A stretch of 11,200 bases of DNA, taken from contig JAPLZH010000051.1 in assembly GCA_026395105.1 (NCBI GenBank), forward strand, positions 1 through 11,200. The letters are read 5' to 3'. The translations under genes and the position numbers were made by a program. The notes under the pieces are model-generated. The model was given only the letters and a program-made list of their open reading frames with translations, did no database searches and was not told the origin of the DNA. The DNA comes from Candidatus Tayloriibacteriota bacterium. GTDB taxonomy: Bacteria > Patescibacteriota > Minisyncoccia > Phycocordibacterales > PALSA-1337. Below are positions 6,318 through 11,200 of the stretch, one piece after another. Positions within the stretch are counted from its first letter, which is position 1, and each line of letters starts with the position of its first letter.

Positions 6318-7031
6318 ATGCAATACCATCACGCCTACGTCATAGAGGGAAATAAGGAAAATTCTTTGCCTTTCGTGCTTTCGGAAATAAAGCGCATGTT
6401 CGGCGTGACTGAGGAGGGAAATGCTGATTTCGCTGAATTAGATTTTCAGACTATGACTATAGACGATGCCCGTGATTTAAAAGAAAGGCATGCCAACCGT
6501 CCACTTAGAGAAGACTCTTACAGAATTTTCGTCATTTTAGCAAATAGTATTATGAATGAAGCGCAGAACTCACTTCTTAAGGTTTTCGAAGAGCCTTACC
6601 CACGCACTCACTTTTTCCTAATCATTCCGTCTATCAGTAACCTTTTGCCGACTCTTCAGTCACGCCTTATGAAGCTCGCGAGGGCGGACGTAGGCGGAAG
6701 AGCGGACGCAGGCGGAGAAAAAGGCGAAACGAAGTCGCCTGCCGAAAATGCCACGTACGCCGAAGCCAAAGCCTTCCTAAACGCCGGCCCGAAAGAGCGA
6801 CTTTCGCAAATAGAAAAGCTGACGAAAAAACTTTCTGATGAAAAAATCACGAAGCAGGACATCATCACATTTTTACAGGCATTAGAGGCTACAGCACGGC
6901 ACAGTAAAAAGCCTGCCGAATTCACAGGGAAAGACATTCGCTTTTTCAGGGCCATTGGCACCTGCCTCGACTATATGCGCGACCGTTCGCCCTCAGTAAA
7001 ACAGCTTTTGGAATACTTAGCTCTAATTTAA
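6318..7031 (+). CDS. holB: DNA polymerase III delta'-like clamp-loader subunit, without P-loop
   Basis: The product resembles the AAA+ core of the clamp-loader subunits delta' and gamma/tau, which load the sliding clamp onto primed DNA. Clear family features are HHAYVIEG (4-11), the NEAQNSLLKVFEEP segment (80-93) followed by RTHFFLIIPSISNLLPTLQSRL (96-117), the counterpart of the sensor-1/SRC region. The Walker A lysine motif is absent (EGNKENSLPFV where GxxGxGK would be), as is the zinc-binding cysteine cluster, and the SRC cysteine is Leu. A non-ATP-binding delta' role therefore fits better than gamma/tau. At 237 residues it is shorter than the roughly 330 of E. coli delta'. Residues 122-133 are an insert made by an 18-bp tandem duplication. 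The start has no Shine-Dalgarno site. Confidence 0.75.
   Translation: MQYHHAYVIEGNKENSLPFVLSEIKRMFGVTEEGNADFAELDFQTMTIDDARDLKERHANRPLREDSYRIFVILANSIMNEAQNSLLKVFEEPYPRTHFFLIIPSISNLLPTLQSRLMKLARADVGGRADAGGEKGETKSPAENATYAEAKAFLNAGPKERLSQIEKLTKKLSDEKITKQDIITFLQALEATARHSKKPAEFTGKDIRFFRAIGTCLDYMRDRSPSVKQLLEYLALI
6681..6716 (+). repeat. Two 18-bp tandem repeats inside the delta'-like gene
   Basis: AGGGCGGACGTAGGCGGA (6681-6698) is followed directly by AGAGCGGACGCAGGCGGA (6699-6716), differing at two positions. In frame they encode RADVGG and RADAGG (residues 122-133), a Gly-rich flexible insert at the junction after the AAA+ core. The repeat is G-rich and unlike the surrounding coding sequence. Confidence 0.85.
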
Positions 7032-7035
7032 TTTT

Positions 7036-7671
7036 ATGAAAATATTTAGAAATGGATTAATTACTGGTTTAATTCTTCAGCTAGCGATAGGGCCAGTTTT
7101 CTTTTTTATAGTCAATCTAGTCTTACAAAGAACATTTTTTGACGGTTTAGCTGGAGTGATAGCTGTTACATTGGTCGACTATCTGTATATTACATTATCA
7201 ATATTTGGCATAAGTAAATTACTTAAAAACGAAAAGATTAAGAAAATATTTGGTATTATAAGTTCGATAGTTCTAATATTCTTCGGTTTAATATTTATTA
7301 ATGGTGTAATAAGTCACGGCTTAGCCATCTCTTCTGTTATTACTTCTACAAATATATTCTCAAGTTTTGCCTTTGTCTTTATACTGACGATTTCAAACCC
7401 AATGACAATAATATTTTTTACCAGTGTATTTACCGCAAAGGCTGTTGAGTATAAATATGAAAAAAGAGATATTCTTATCTTTGGACTCGGTACAGGCTTT
7501 GCGACATTTATTTTTATGGGAATATCAGTAATAGTGTTTTCTTTAATTAAAGAAAATGTCCCGGATATGTTAATTATAGTGCTTAATATACTTGTAGGAT
7601 GTCTTTTAATAGGATACGGTGCTGTCAGATTAGTCAAGACTTTAAGGGAAGATAAATCGAAAGTTTTCTGA
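7036..7671 (+). CDS. LysE/RhtB-family exporter
   Basis: This 211-residue, very hydrophobic protein has the LysE/RhtB layout: an N-terminal helix with GLILQLAIGPVFFFIV (11-26, GP at 19-20), D48 in helix 2, a second half with ILTISNPMTIIFFTSVF (116-132, NP at 121-122), and five to six membrane segments in all. Members export amino acids or related small metabolites such as lysine, arginine or homoserine from the cytoplasm; the substrate here is unknown. The gene is noticeably more AT-rich than murA, mreB or frr beside it, and may be an insertion into an otherwise core-gene cluster. It starts four bases after the delta'-like stop. TCTAAT at 7022-7027 would give a leaderless start but is a weak match. 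Its TGA stop overlaps the frr promoter. Confidence 0.82.
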   Translation: MKIFRNGLITGLILQLAIGPVFFFIVNLVLQRTFFDGLAGVIAVTLVDYLYITLSIFGISKLLKNEKIKKIFGIISSIVLIFFGLIFINGVISHGLAISSVITSTNIFSSFAFVFILTISNPMTIIFFTSVFTAKAVEYKYEKRDILIFGLGTGFATFIFMGISVIVFSLIKENVPDMLIIVLNILVGCLLIGYGAVRLVKTLREDKSKVF

Positions 7672-7677
7672 TATAAT
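7669..7677 (+). promoter_or_regulatory. Extended -10 promoter upstream of frr
   Basis: TGA followed by TATAAT (7672-7677) is a perfect extended -10 box in which TGA is the stop codon of the LysE-type gene. Transcription should start near 7684, leaving a leader of about 22 bases. A second AT-rich box, TATAAA at 7691-7696, ends nine bases before the frr ATG and could give a leaderless transcript. No clear -35 element is seen. Confidence 0.6.
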
Positions 7678-7705
7678 AGGCACATTATCATATAAATATA
7701 ATACG

Positions 7706-8257
7706 ATGGTCTACGACTTTACAAAATTTAAAAATAAGGCAAAAGAAATAGAAGAATGGCTAAAAAAGGAATTCGGCAACCTTCGCACTAACCGTGCTAC
7801 ACCGACTATTCTAGATGGCGTAAAGGTGGAATCCTACGGAGCATTTCTATCTTTGCAGGAAGTGGCAAATATTTCGACAGAGGATGCTAGATGTATTCGC
7901 ATTTCACCTTGGGATCATTCACAGACTAAGGGAATAGAGAAGGCTATAGTCTCAGCGAATCTCGGCGTCTCAGTCACCGTTGACGATAAAGGAGTGCGTG
8001 TAATTTTCCCAGAATTAACAGGAGAGCGCAGAACTGAGATCGTAAAGATGGCAAAGGCCAGACTAGAGGAGGGAAAAATTAATGTAAGAAAACACCGTGA
8101 TGAAGTAATGAAAGATTTACAGGCAAAGGAAAAGGCCGGCGGATACGGAAAGGATGATATAAATAGATTTAAAAATGATCTTCAAAAGCTAGTAGATGAG
8201 ATTAATAAAAAGCTCGAAGAAGCCTTTGAAAAGAAAGAAAAGGAAATCACAAATTAG
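7706..8257 (+). CDS. frr: Ribosome recycling factor
   Basis: RRF splits post-termination ribosomes together with EF-G in the cytoplasm. The 183-residue length matches the family (about 185). Recognisable conserved blocks are GNLRTNRATPTILDGVKVESYG (24-45, equivalent to the RTGRASPxLLDxIxVxYYG block), ARCIRISPWDHSQTKGIEKAI (61-81), VRVIFPELTGERRTEIVKMAK (97-117) and VRKHRDEVMKDL (127-138), the last containing the functional arginine of the three-helix bundle. The C-terminus is a long charged helix. rseP follows after six bases, so the two are almost certainly cotranscribed. There is no Shine-Dalgarno site before the ATG. Confidence 0.97.
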   Translation: MVYDFTKFKNKAKEIEEWLKKEFGNLRTNRATPTILDGVKVESYGAFLSLQEVANISTEDARCIRISPWDHSQTKGIEKAIVSANLGVSVTVDDKGVRVIFPELTGERRTEIVKMAKARLEEGKINVRKHRDEVMKDLQAKEKAGGYGKDDINRFKNDLQKLVDEINKKLEEAFEKKEKEITN

Positions 8258-8263
8258 TCTTTC

Positions 8264-9388
8264 ATGATTACAGCCATTATTTTCATTATAGTTTTAGCCG
8301 TACTAATACTGGTCCATGAATTTGGGCATTTCATTATAGCTAAAAAGTCAGGCATTAGAGTGGATGAATTCGGCCTCGGTTTCCCGCCTAAAATAGTCGG
8401 TAAAAAATTCGGTGAGACGGAGTACACTTTAAACTGGATTCCTTTCGGCGGATTCGTAAAGATTTTCGGAGAAACTCCGGATGATGAGGCAGAGAAGGGT
8501 GCGGATAGTTCTCGAAGCTTAATAAATAAAAATAGATGGATTCAGGCAGCTGTACTCGTCGGTGGAGTCCTTTTTAACTTTCTCTTCGCCTGGCTTTTAA
8601 TTTCCATATCTTTCTTTTCTGGTGTTAATGCATCATCTGAGGATTATGCGAAGTATAGTGATAAGTTTACAGATACAGGAGTTATACTAGCTTCTGTCGT
8701 AGCAGGAACACCGGCTGCGGACGCTGGGCTTAAATTAGATGATATTATAAAAGACGTCAGATTTGCTACAGAAAGCACTTCCACAAAAGCATTAAGTGAC
8801 GGTCCTTTAAATTCGAAAAAAATAATGGCAATGACCGTAAAGGGTCAGCCTCTCTTATTTACAGTCGTTCGTGCCGGACAGTCTACGACGACTCTCGTCA
8901 CACCGAAAAAGGGAATTATAGAAAATGATAGTGGAAAGTATGCGGTCGGAATTTTAATGGCGGATTACGGCAGGCTTTCATTACCTTTGCACTTAGCTAT
9001 TTATGAGGGTGGTATGTCCACTGTGCACTATATTAAACTAGTGGCTCTCGGATTAGTCGAATTTATCGGTCAGGCTATAGTCGGAAAGGCAAATTATTCT
9101 GCAGTTTCAGGACCCGTCGGAATAGCGGGATATGTGGGTGATGCCGCGCGCGCTGGTTTCTCTAATCTGCTCATGTTTACAGCCATAATTTCCATTAACC
9201 TCGGCGTCATTAACTTCTTCCCGATTCCAGCACTAGACGGAGGCAGACTACTCTTTGTACTAATAGAAGGCATTTCCAGAAAGAAAATTCCTTTTAAAGT
9301 GGCGAATACTCTAAACACAGTTTTCTTCGTCTTACTCCTCCTCCTAATGGCTGTCGTGACTTATAAAGACATTCTAAAATTATTCTAA
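8264..9388 (+). CDS. rseP: Site-2 intramembrane zinc metalloprotease RseP
   Basis: RseP-type proteases cut transmembrane segments of anti-sigma factors and leftover signal peptides inside the membrane. The 374-residue protein has the zinc site HEFGH (H18, E19, H22) in its first membrane helix, the conserved NWIPFGGFVKIFGE loop (57-70), a membrane segment at about 94-117, a single PDZ domain (about 138-215, with AGTPAADAGLKLDDII), SGPVGIAG (282-289), and the third zinc ligand in NFFPIPALDGGRLLF (317-331, D325). One PDZ domain rather than the two of E. coli RseP is typical of shorter homologues such as those of Gram-positive bacteria. It sits between frr and proS. No anti-sigma substrate gene is nearby. 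Confidence 0.96.
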   Translation: MITAIIFIIVLAVLILVHEFGHFIIAKKSGIRVDEFGLGFPPKIVGKKFGETEYTLNWIPFGGFVKIFGETPDDEAEKGADSSRSLINKNRWIQAAVLVGGVLFNFLFAWLLISISFFSGVNASSEDYAKYSDKFTDTGVILASVVAGTPAADAGLKLDDIIKDVRFATESTSTKALSDGPLNSKKIMAMTVKGQPLLFTVVRAGQSTTTLVTPKKGIIENDSGKYAVGILMADYGRLSLPLHLAIYEGGMSTVHYIKLVALGLVEFIGQAIVGKANYSAVSGPVGIAGYVGDAARAGFSNLLMFTAIISINLGVINFFPIPALDGGRLLFVLIEGISRKKIPFKVANTLNTVFFVLLLLLMAVVTYKDILKLF

Positions 9389-9389
9389 G

Positions 9390-9398
9390 TGTTGTAAT
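9390..9398 (+). promoter_or_regulatory. Extended -10 promoter of proS
   Basis: TGT followed by TGTAAT (9393-9398) lies in the 18-base gap after rseP. It ends eight bases before ATG 9407, which fits a leaderless transcript starting at that codon. The in-frame TTG at 9401 would fall before the expected transcription start. No convincing -35 box is visible. Confidence 0.45.
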
Positions 9399-9406
9399 AT
9401 TTGAAT

Positions 9407-10660
9407 ATGAAACAATCACAACTATTCACAAAGACCCGTAAAGATGCGCCAAAAGATGAAGTGGCAAAGAATGCACAGCTTTTAATTCGCGCAGGATATA
9501 TTCATAAAGAAATGGCTGGAGTTTACGCGCTTATGCCTCTCGGCCTCCGTGTGATGAATAAAATCGCTACCATAATTCGTGAAGAGATGGACTCTATCGG
9601 CGGAAAAGAACTTCAGATGACGGCACTTCAGGATAAGAAGCCATGGGAGGTGAGTGGAAGATGGAATGATGAAATTGTCGATAACTGGTTCAAGACAGCG
9701 CTTAAAAATGGCACGGACATAGGCCTCGGCTTCACGCATGAAGAGCCATTGACGAATTTAATGAAAGAATACATTCGTTCATTCAGAGATTTGCCGGTAT
9801 ATATCTATCAGTTACAAACGAAATTCAGAAATGAAGCTCGCGCTAAAAGCGGAGTGATGCGAACTCGCGAATTTCTAATGAAGGATCTTTATTCTTTTAC
9901 AAAGGATGTAGCCTCGCACGAAGCTTTTTATGAAAAGGCAAAGCAGGCTTATGTAAATATCTTTGAAAGAGTCGGCCTCGGTGACCGAACATATATCACT
10001 TTTGCCTCCGGTGGCTCATTTTCTAAGTATTCTCATGAATTTCAGACAGTGACTGATGCCGGAGAAGATAATATTTATGTGGATGAAAAGAAGAAAATCG
10101 CTGTGAATGAAGAGGTAAATAATCCGGAAGTTTTAAAGGAACTTGGTATTAAAAAAGAAGATTTAGTGCAAAAGAAAGCGGTGGAGGTGGGAAATATTTT
10201 CTCACTCGGTACTCGCTACTCAGATGCTTTTGATTTGAAATATATAGACTCTGAAGGCAAAGCACTGCCTGTCATCATGGGAAGTTATGGAATCGGTTTA
10301 CAGAGACTCATGGGCACTATCGCAGAGGTTATGTCAGATGAAAACGGACTAGTTTGGCCGAAAAACATCTCTCCATTTCAGATTCACTTAATCGCACTTT
10401 TGGACAAAGAAGGAAAAGAAGGGAAGGTCGGAGTAGCTGGAGAAAAACTATATAAAACTTTAACTGAAAAAGGCATAGAAGTACTTTATGATGACCGTGA
10501 TGTTCGCCCTGGAGAAAAATTCGCTGATTCAGATCTCATCGGTATACCACTCCGCGTCGTCATTAGTGAAAAAACTATGGCTGAGGGAATAGTAGAGACT
10601 AAAGACAGAAAAACTGGGGAAGTTAGAAAGATTGCCGAAAAAGAGCTTTTTGTGTTATAA
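9407..10660 (+). CDS. proS: Prolyl-tRNA synthetase, short form without editing insert
   Basis: This class II synthetase charges tRNA-Pro with proline. With start at ATG 9407 it has 417 residues; usual bacterial ProRS has about 570. Motif 1 is ALMPLGLRVMNKIATIIREEM (41-61), the THE loop is at 110-112 (FTHEE), motif 2 is TKFRNEARAKSGVMRTREFLMKD (138-160), and motif 3 is GSYGIGLQRL (292-301). The anticodon-binding domain runs from about 322 to the end. The roughly 180-residue INS editing domain normally found between SHEFQTVTDAGEDNIYVDE (209-227) and VEVGNIFSLGTRYS (259-272) is replaced by about 30 residues, so the enzyme should not clear misacylated Ala-tRNA-Pro by itself. Motif 3 has Ser where bacterial enzymes usually have Cys (GCYGIG). 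The start at ATG 9407 rather than TTG 9401 is chosen from the promoter position. Confidence 0.96.
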   Translation: MKQSQLFTKTRKDAPKDEVAKNAQLLIRAGYIHKEMAGVYALMPLGLRVMNKIATIIREEMDSIGGKELQMTALQDKKPWEVSGRWNDEIVDNWFKTALKNGTDIGLGFTHEEPLTNLMKEYIRSFRDLPVYIYQLQTKFRNEARAKSGVMRTREFLMKDLYSFTKDVASHEAFYEKAKQAYVNIFERVGLGDRTYITFASGGSFSKYSHEFQTVTDAGEDNIYVDEKKKIAVNEEVNNPEVLKELGIKKEDLVQKKAVEVGNIFSLGTRYSDAFDLKYIDSEGKALPVIMGSYGIGLQRLMGTIAEVMSDENGLVWPKNISPFQIHLIALLDKEGKEGKVGVAGEKLYKTLTEKGIEVLYDDRDVRPGEKFADSDLIGIPLRVVISEKTMAEGIVETKDRKTGEVRKIAEKELFVL

Positions 10661-10661
10661 T
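10632..10661 (+). promoter_or_regulatory. Promoter of the nucleotidyltransferase, embedded in the end of proS
   Basis: TTGCCG (10632-10637), an 18-base spacer and an extended -10 box TGT-TATAAT (10653-10661) lie inside the last codons of proS. The TAA stop (10658-10660) is part of the consensus TATAAT. Six bases separate it from the ATG at 10668, so transcription should begin on the start codon. Confidence 0.7.
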
Positions 10662-10667
10662 CTTTAC

Positions 10668-11060
10668 ATGGATTTAGAAGCGATAAAGCCAAAAATAGCA
10701 GAAATTGCAGAAAAATATGGACTAAGCGCCATAGTACTTTTCGGTTCTCAGGCGACTGGGAAAACACATGGAAAAAGTGATGTAGATATAGCCGTTTTAA
10801 GTAAAAATGATTTTGACCGCTTTGCCCTCGCCACTGATTTAGATAAGGCTTTTAATAGAGATGATGTGGAGGTTGTAGATTTAAGAGCGGCATCTCCTAC
10901 GCTTATGTATGTCGTCGTTCGCGATGGCGTCTTACTTTATGAATCTGAAAAAGACTCATTCTTTTCTTGGAAAATGTATGCCATAAGGGTGTGGCTAGAC
11001 ACTGCTTGGCTTAGAAAGCTGGCTGATAAAAAATTAGTAGACTGGGCTAATCAGAAATAA
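10668..11060 (+). CDS. MntA-like minimal nucleotidyltransferase
   Basis: This 130-residue protein has the minimal nucleotidyltransferase core: FGSQATGKTHGKSDVDIAVL, with G26-S27 and the metal-binding pair D38 and D40, plus a third acidic residue in VEVVDLR (D71). The C-terminal helix region (LLYESEKDSFFSWKMYAIRVWLD, 89-111) resembles that of MntA proteins. MntA is the antitoxin of the HepT/MntA type VII toxin-antitoxin system and adds AMP groups to the HepT toxin. No HepT-like ORF lies on either side: proS is upstream and an IS30-type gene is downstream. It may be an orphan antitoxin, or HepT may be beyond the insertion sequence. The ATG at 10668 is chosen over an in-frame ATG at 10632 because the promoter lies between them and the earlier one would overlap proS. 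Confidence 0.85.
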   Translation: MDLEAIKPKIAEIAEKYGLSAIVLFGSQATGKTHGKSDVDIAVLSKNDFDRFALATDLDKAFNRDDVEVVDLRAASPTLMYVVVRDGVLLYESEKDSFFSWKMYAIRVWLDTAWLRKLADKKLVDWANQK

Positions 11061-11118
11061 AAGAACTAGCTACCTTTGAAGTAGGACAGTAGAATTAATG
11101 TATTAACAAAATAATTAA

Positions 11119-11124
11119 TTTAAT
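11119..11124 (+). promoter_or_regulatory. -10 box of the transposase gene
   Basis: TTTAAT ends six bases before the transposase ATG, the same spacing as for the nucleotidyltransferase gene. No -35 box is clear in the surrounding AT-rich sequence. Confidence 0.35.
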
Positions 11125-11130
11125 TGTCAT

Positions 11131-11200
11131 ATGAAATATCATCATTTGTCTTTTGGAGAGAGGTTTTGTATTGAGAAAATGTATAGCGCAGGATCTGCAA
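11131..11200 (+). CDS. IS30-family transposase, N-terminal fragment cut by the window edge
   Basis: The 23 visible codons begin MKYHHLSFGERFCIEKM and continue with YSAGSA. This matches the N-terminal helix-turn-helix start of IS30-family transposases (general form: hydrophobic-T/S-x-x-E-R-x-x-I-x-x-L/M-x-x-x-G), which bind the element's inverted repeats. The DDE catalytic domain is beyond the window, so whether the gene is intact cannot be judged. The reading frame is open to the end. Confidence 0.68.
   Translation, partial: MKYHHLSFGERFCIEKMYSAGSA

Larger units (their letters stand above)
11069..11200 (+). mobile_element. Left end of an IS30-family insertion sequence (runs off the window)
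   Basis: The region from about 11069 to the window edge has the layout of an insertion-sequence end: a short palindromic segment (CTACCTTTGAAGTAGG, 11070-11085), an AT-rich promoter-like stretch, and then a transposase start. The exact left boundary is a guess because the right end and any target duplication are outside the window. Confidence 0.4.

Noticed and set aside
9401..9406. TTG start two codons upstream for proS
   Set aside because: ATG 9407 fits the promoter spacing and gives the usual ProRS N-terminus (MKQSQLFTKTRKDAP).
10632..10667. In-frame ATG upstream for the nucleotidyltransferase, overlapping proS
   Set aside because: The promoter -10 box lies downstream of this ATG, and the extra residues are only proS codons in another frame.
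11070..11085. Palindrome CTACCTTTGAAGTAGG as a terminator of the nucleotidyltransferase gene
   Set aside because: The stem is short with almost no loop and no T run follows; it fits better as part of the insertion-sequence end.
1..11200. TGA recoding as in Gracilibacteria or SR1
   Set aside because: TGA ends the LysE-type gene at the expected place and no conserved protein here contains an internal TGA.
1..11200. CRISPR array, tRNA or rRNA genes
   Set aside because: No regularly spaced repeats, no cloverleaf-like segments and no rRNA sequence were seen on reading both strands; small structured RNAs cannot be fully excluded without covariance searches.

Overview
The window looks like a chromosomal segment of a small-genome bacterium, most likely a Patescibacteria/CPR member of the Parcubacteria (Paceibacteria) type. 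This is an inference from four things: compact spacing, almost no Shine-Dalgarno sites before the genes, a trimmed set of core genes (short prolyl-tRNA synthetase without an editing insert, P-loop-less clamp-loader delta'), and the clustering of frr, rseP and proS. TGA is used as a stop (for example at 7669-7671), so the Gracilibacteria-type recoding of TGA does not apply.

Left part (1-2567). A possible divergent gene runs off the left edge. It is followed by a DedA / PAP2-phosphatase fusion membrane protein and a membrane-anchored protein of unknown function. Next is a 384-base stretch without an intact gene. It holds an 11-bp inverted repeat about 0.3 kb apart, a small minus-strand ORF that appears broken by a shift in a TC repeat, and a strongly C-rich/G-poor (minus strand) tract.

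Middle part (2568-7671). An MFS drug/H+ antiporter-like gene (minus strand) diverges from murA (peptidoglycan precursor synthesis) through a 57-bp region in which two sigma70-type promoters overlap. murA is followed by mreB (cell-shape actin), a DNA polymerase III delta'-like subunit, and an AT-rich LysE/RhtB-type exporter.

Right part (7672-11200). frr (ribosome recycling factor), rseP (site-2 protease) and proS (prolyl-tRNA synthetase) form a co-directional core cluster. A MntA-like minimal nucleotidyltransferase without a visible HepT partner comes next. The window ends in the first 23 codons of an IS30-family transposase.

A recurring pattern is a -10 box ending only 6-8 bases before the ATG, which places the predicted transcription start at or within a base or two of the start codon (leaderless mRNA). 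It is seen for the DedA-PAP2, MFS, murA, proS, nucleotidyltransferase and transposase genes. In two cases (proS to nucleotidyltransferase, LysE to frr) the promoter uses bases of the upstream gene's stop codon. No CRISPR array, tRNA, rRNA or clearly new multi-gene system was found. The least explained parts are the 2.2-2.5 kb intergenic element and the orphan MntA-like gene next to the insertion sequence.
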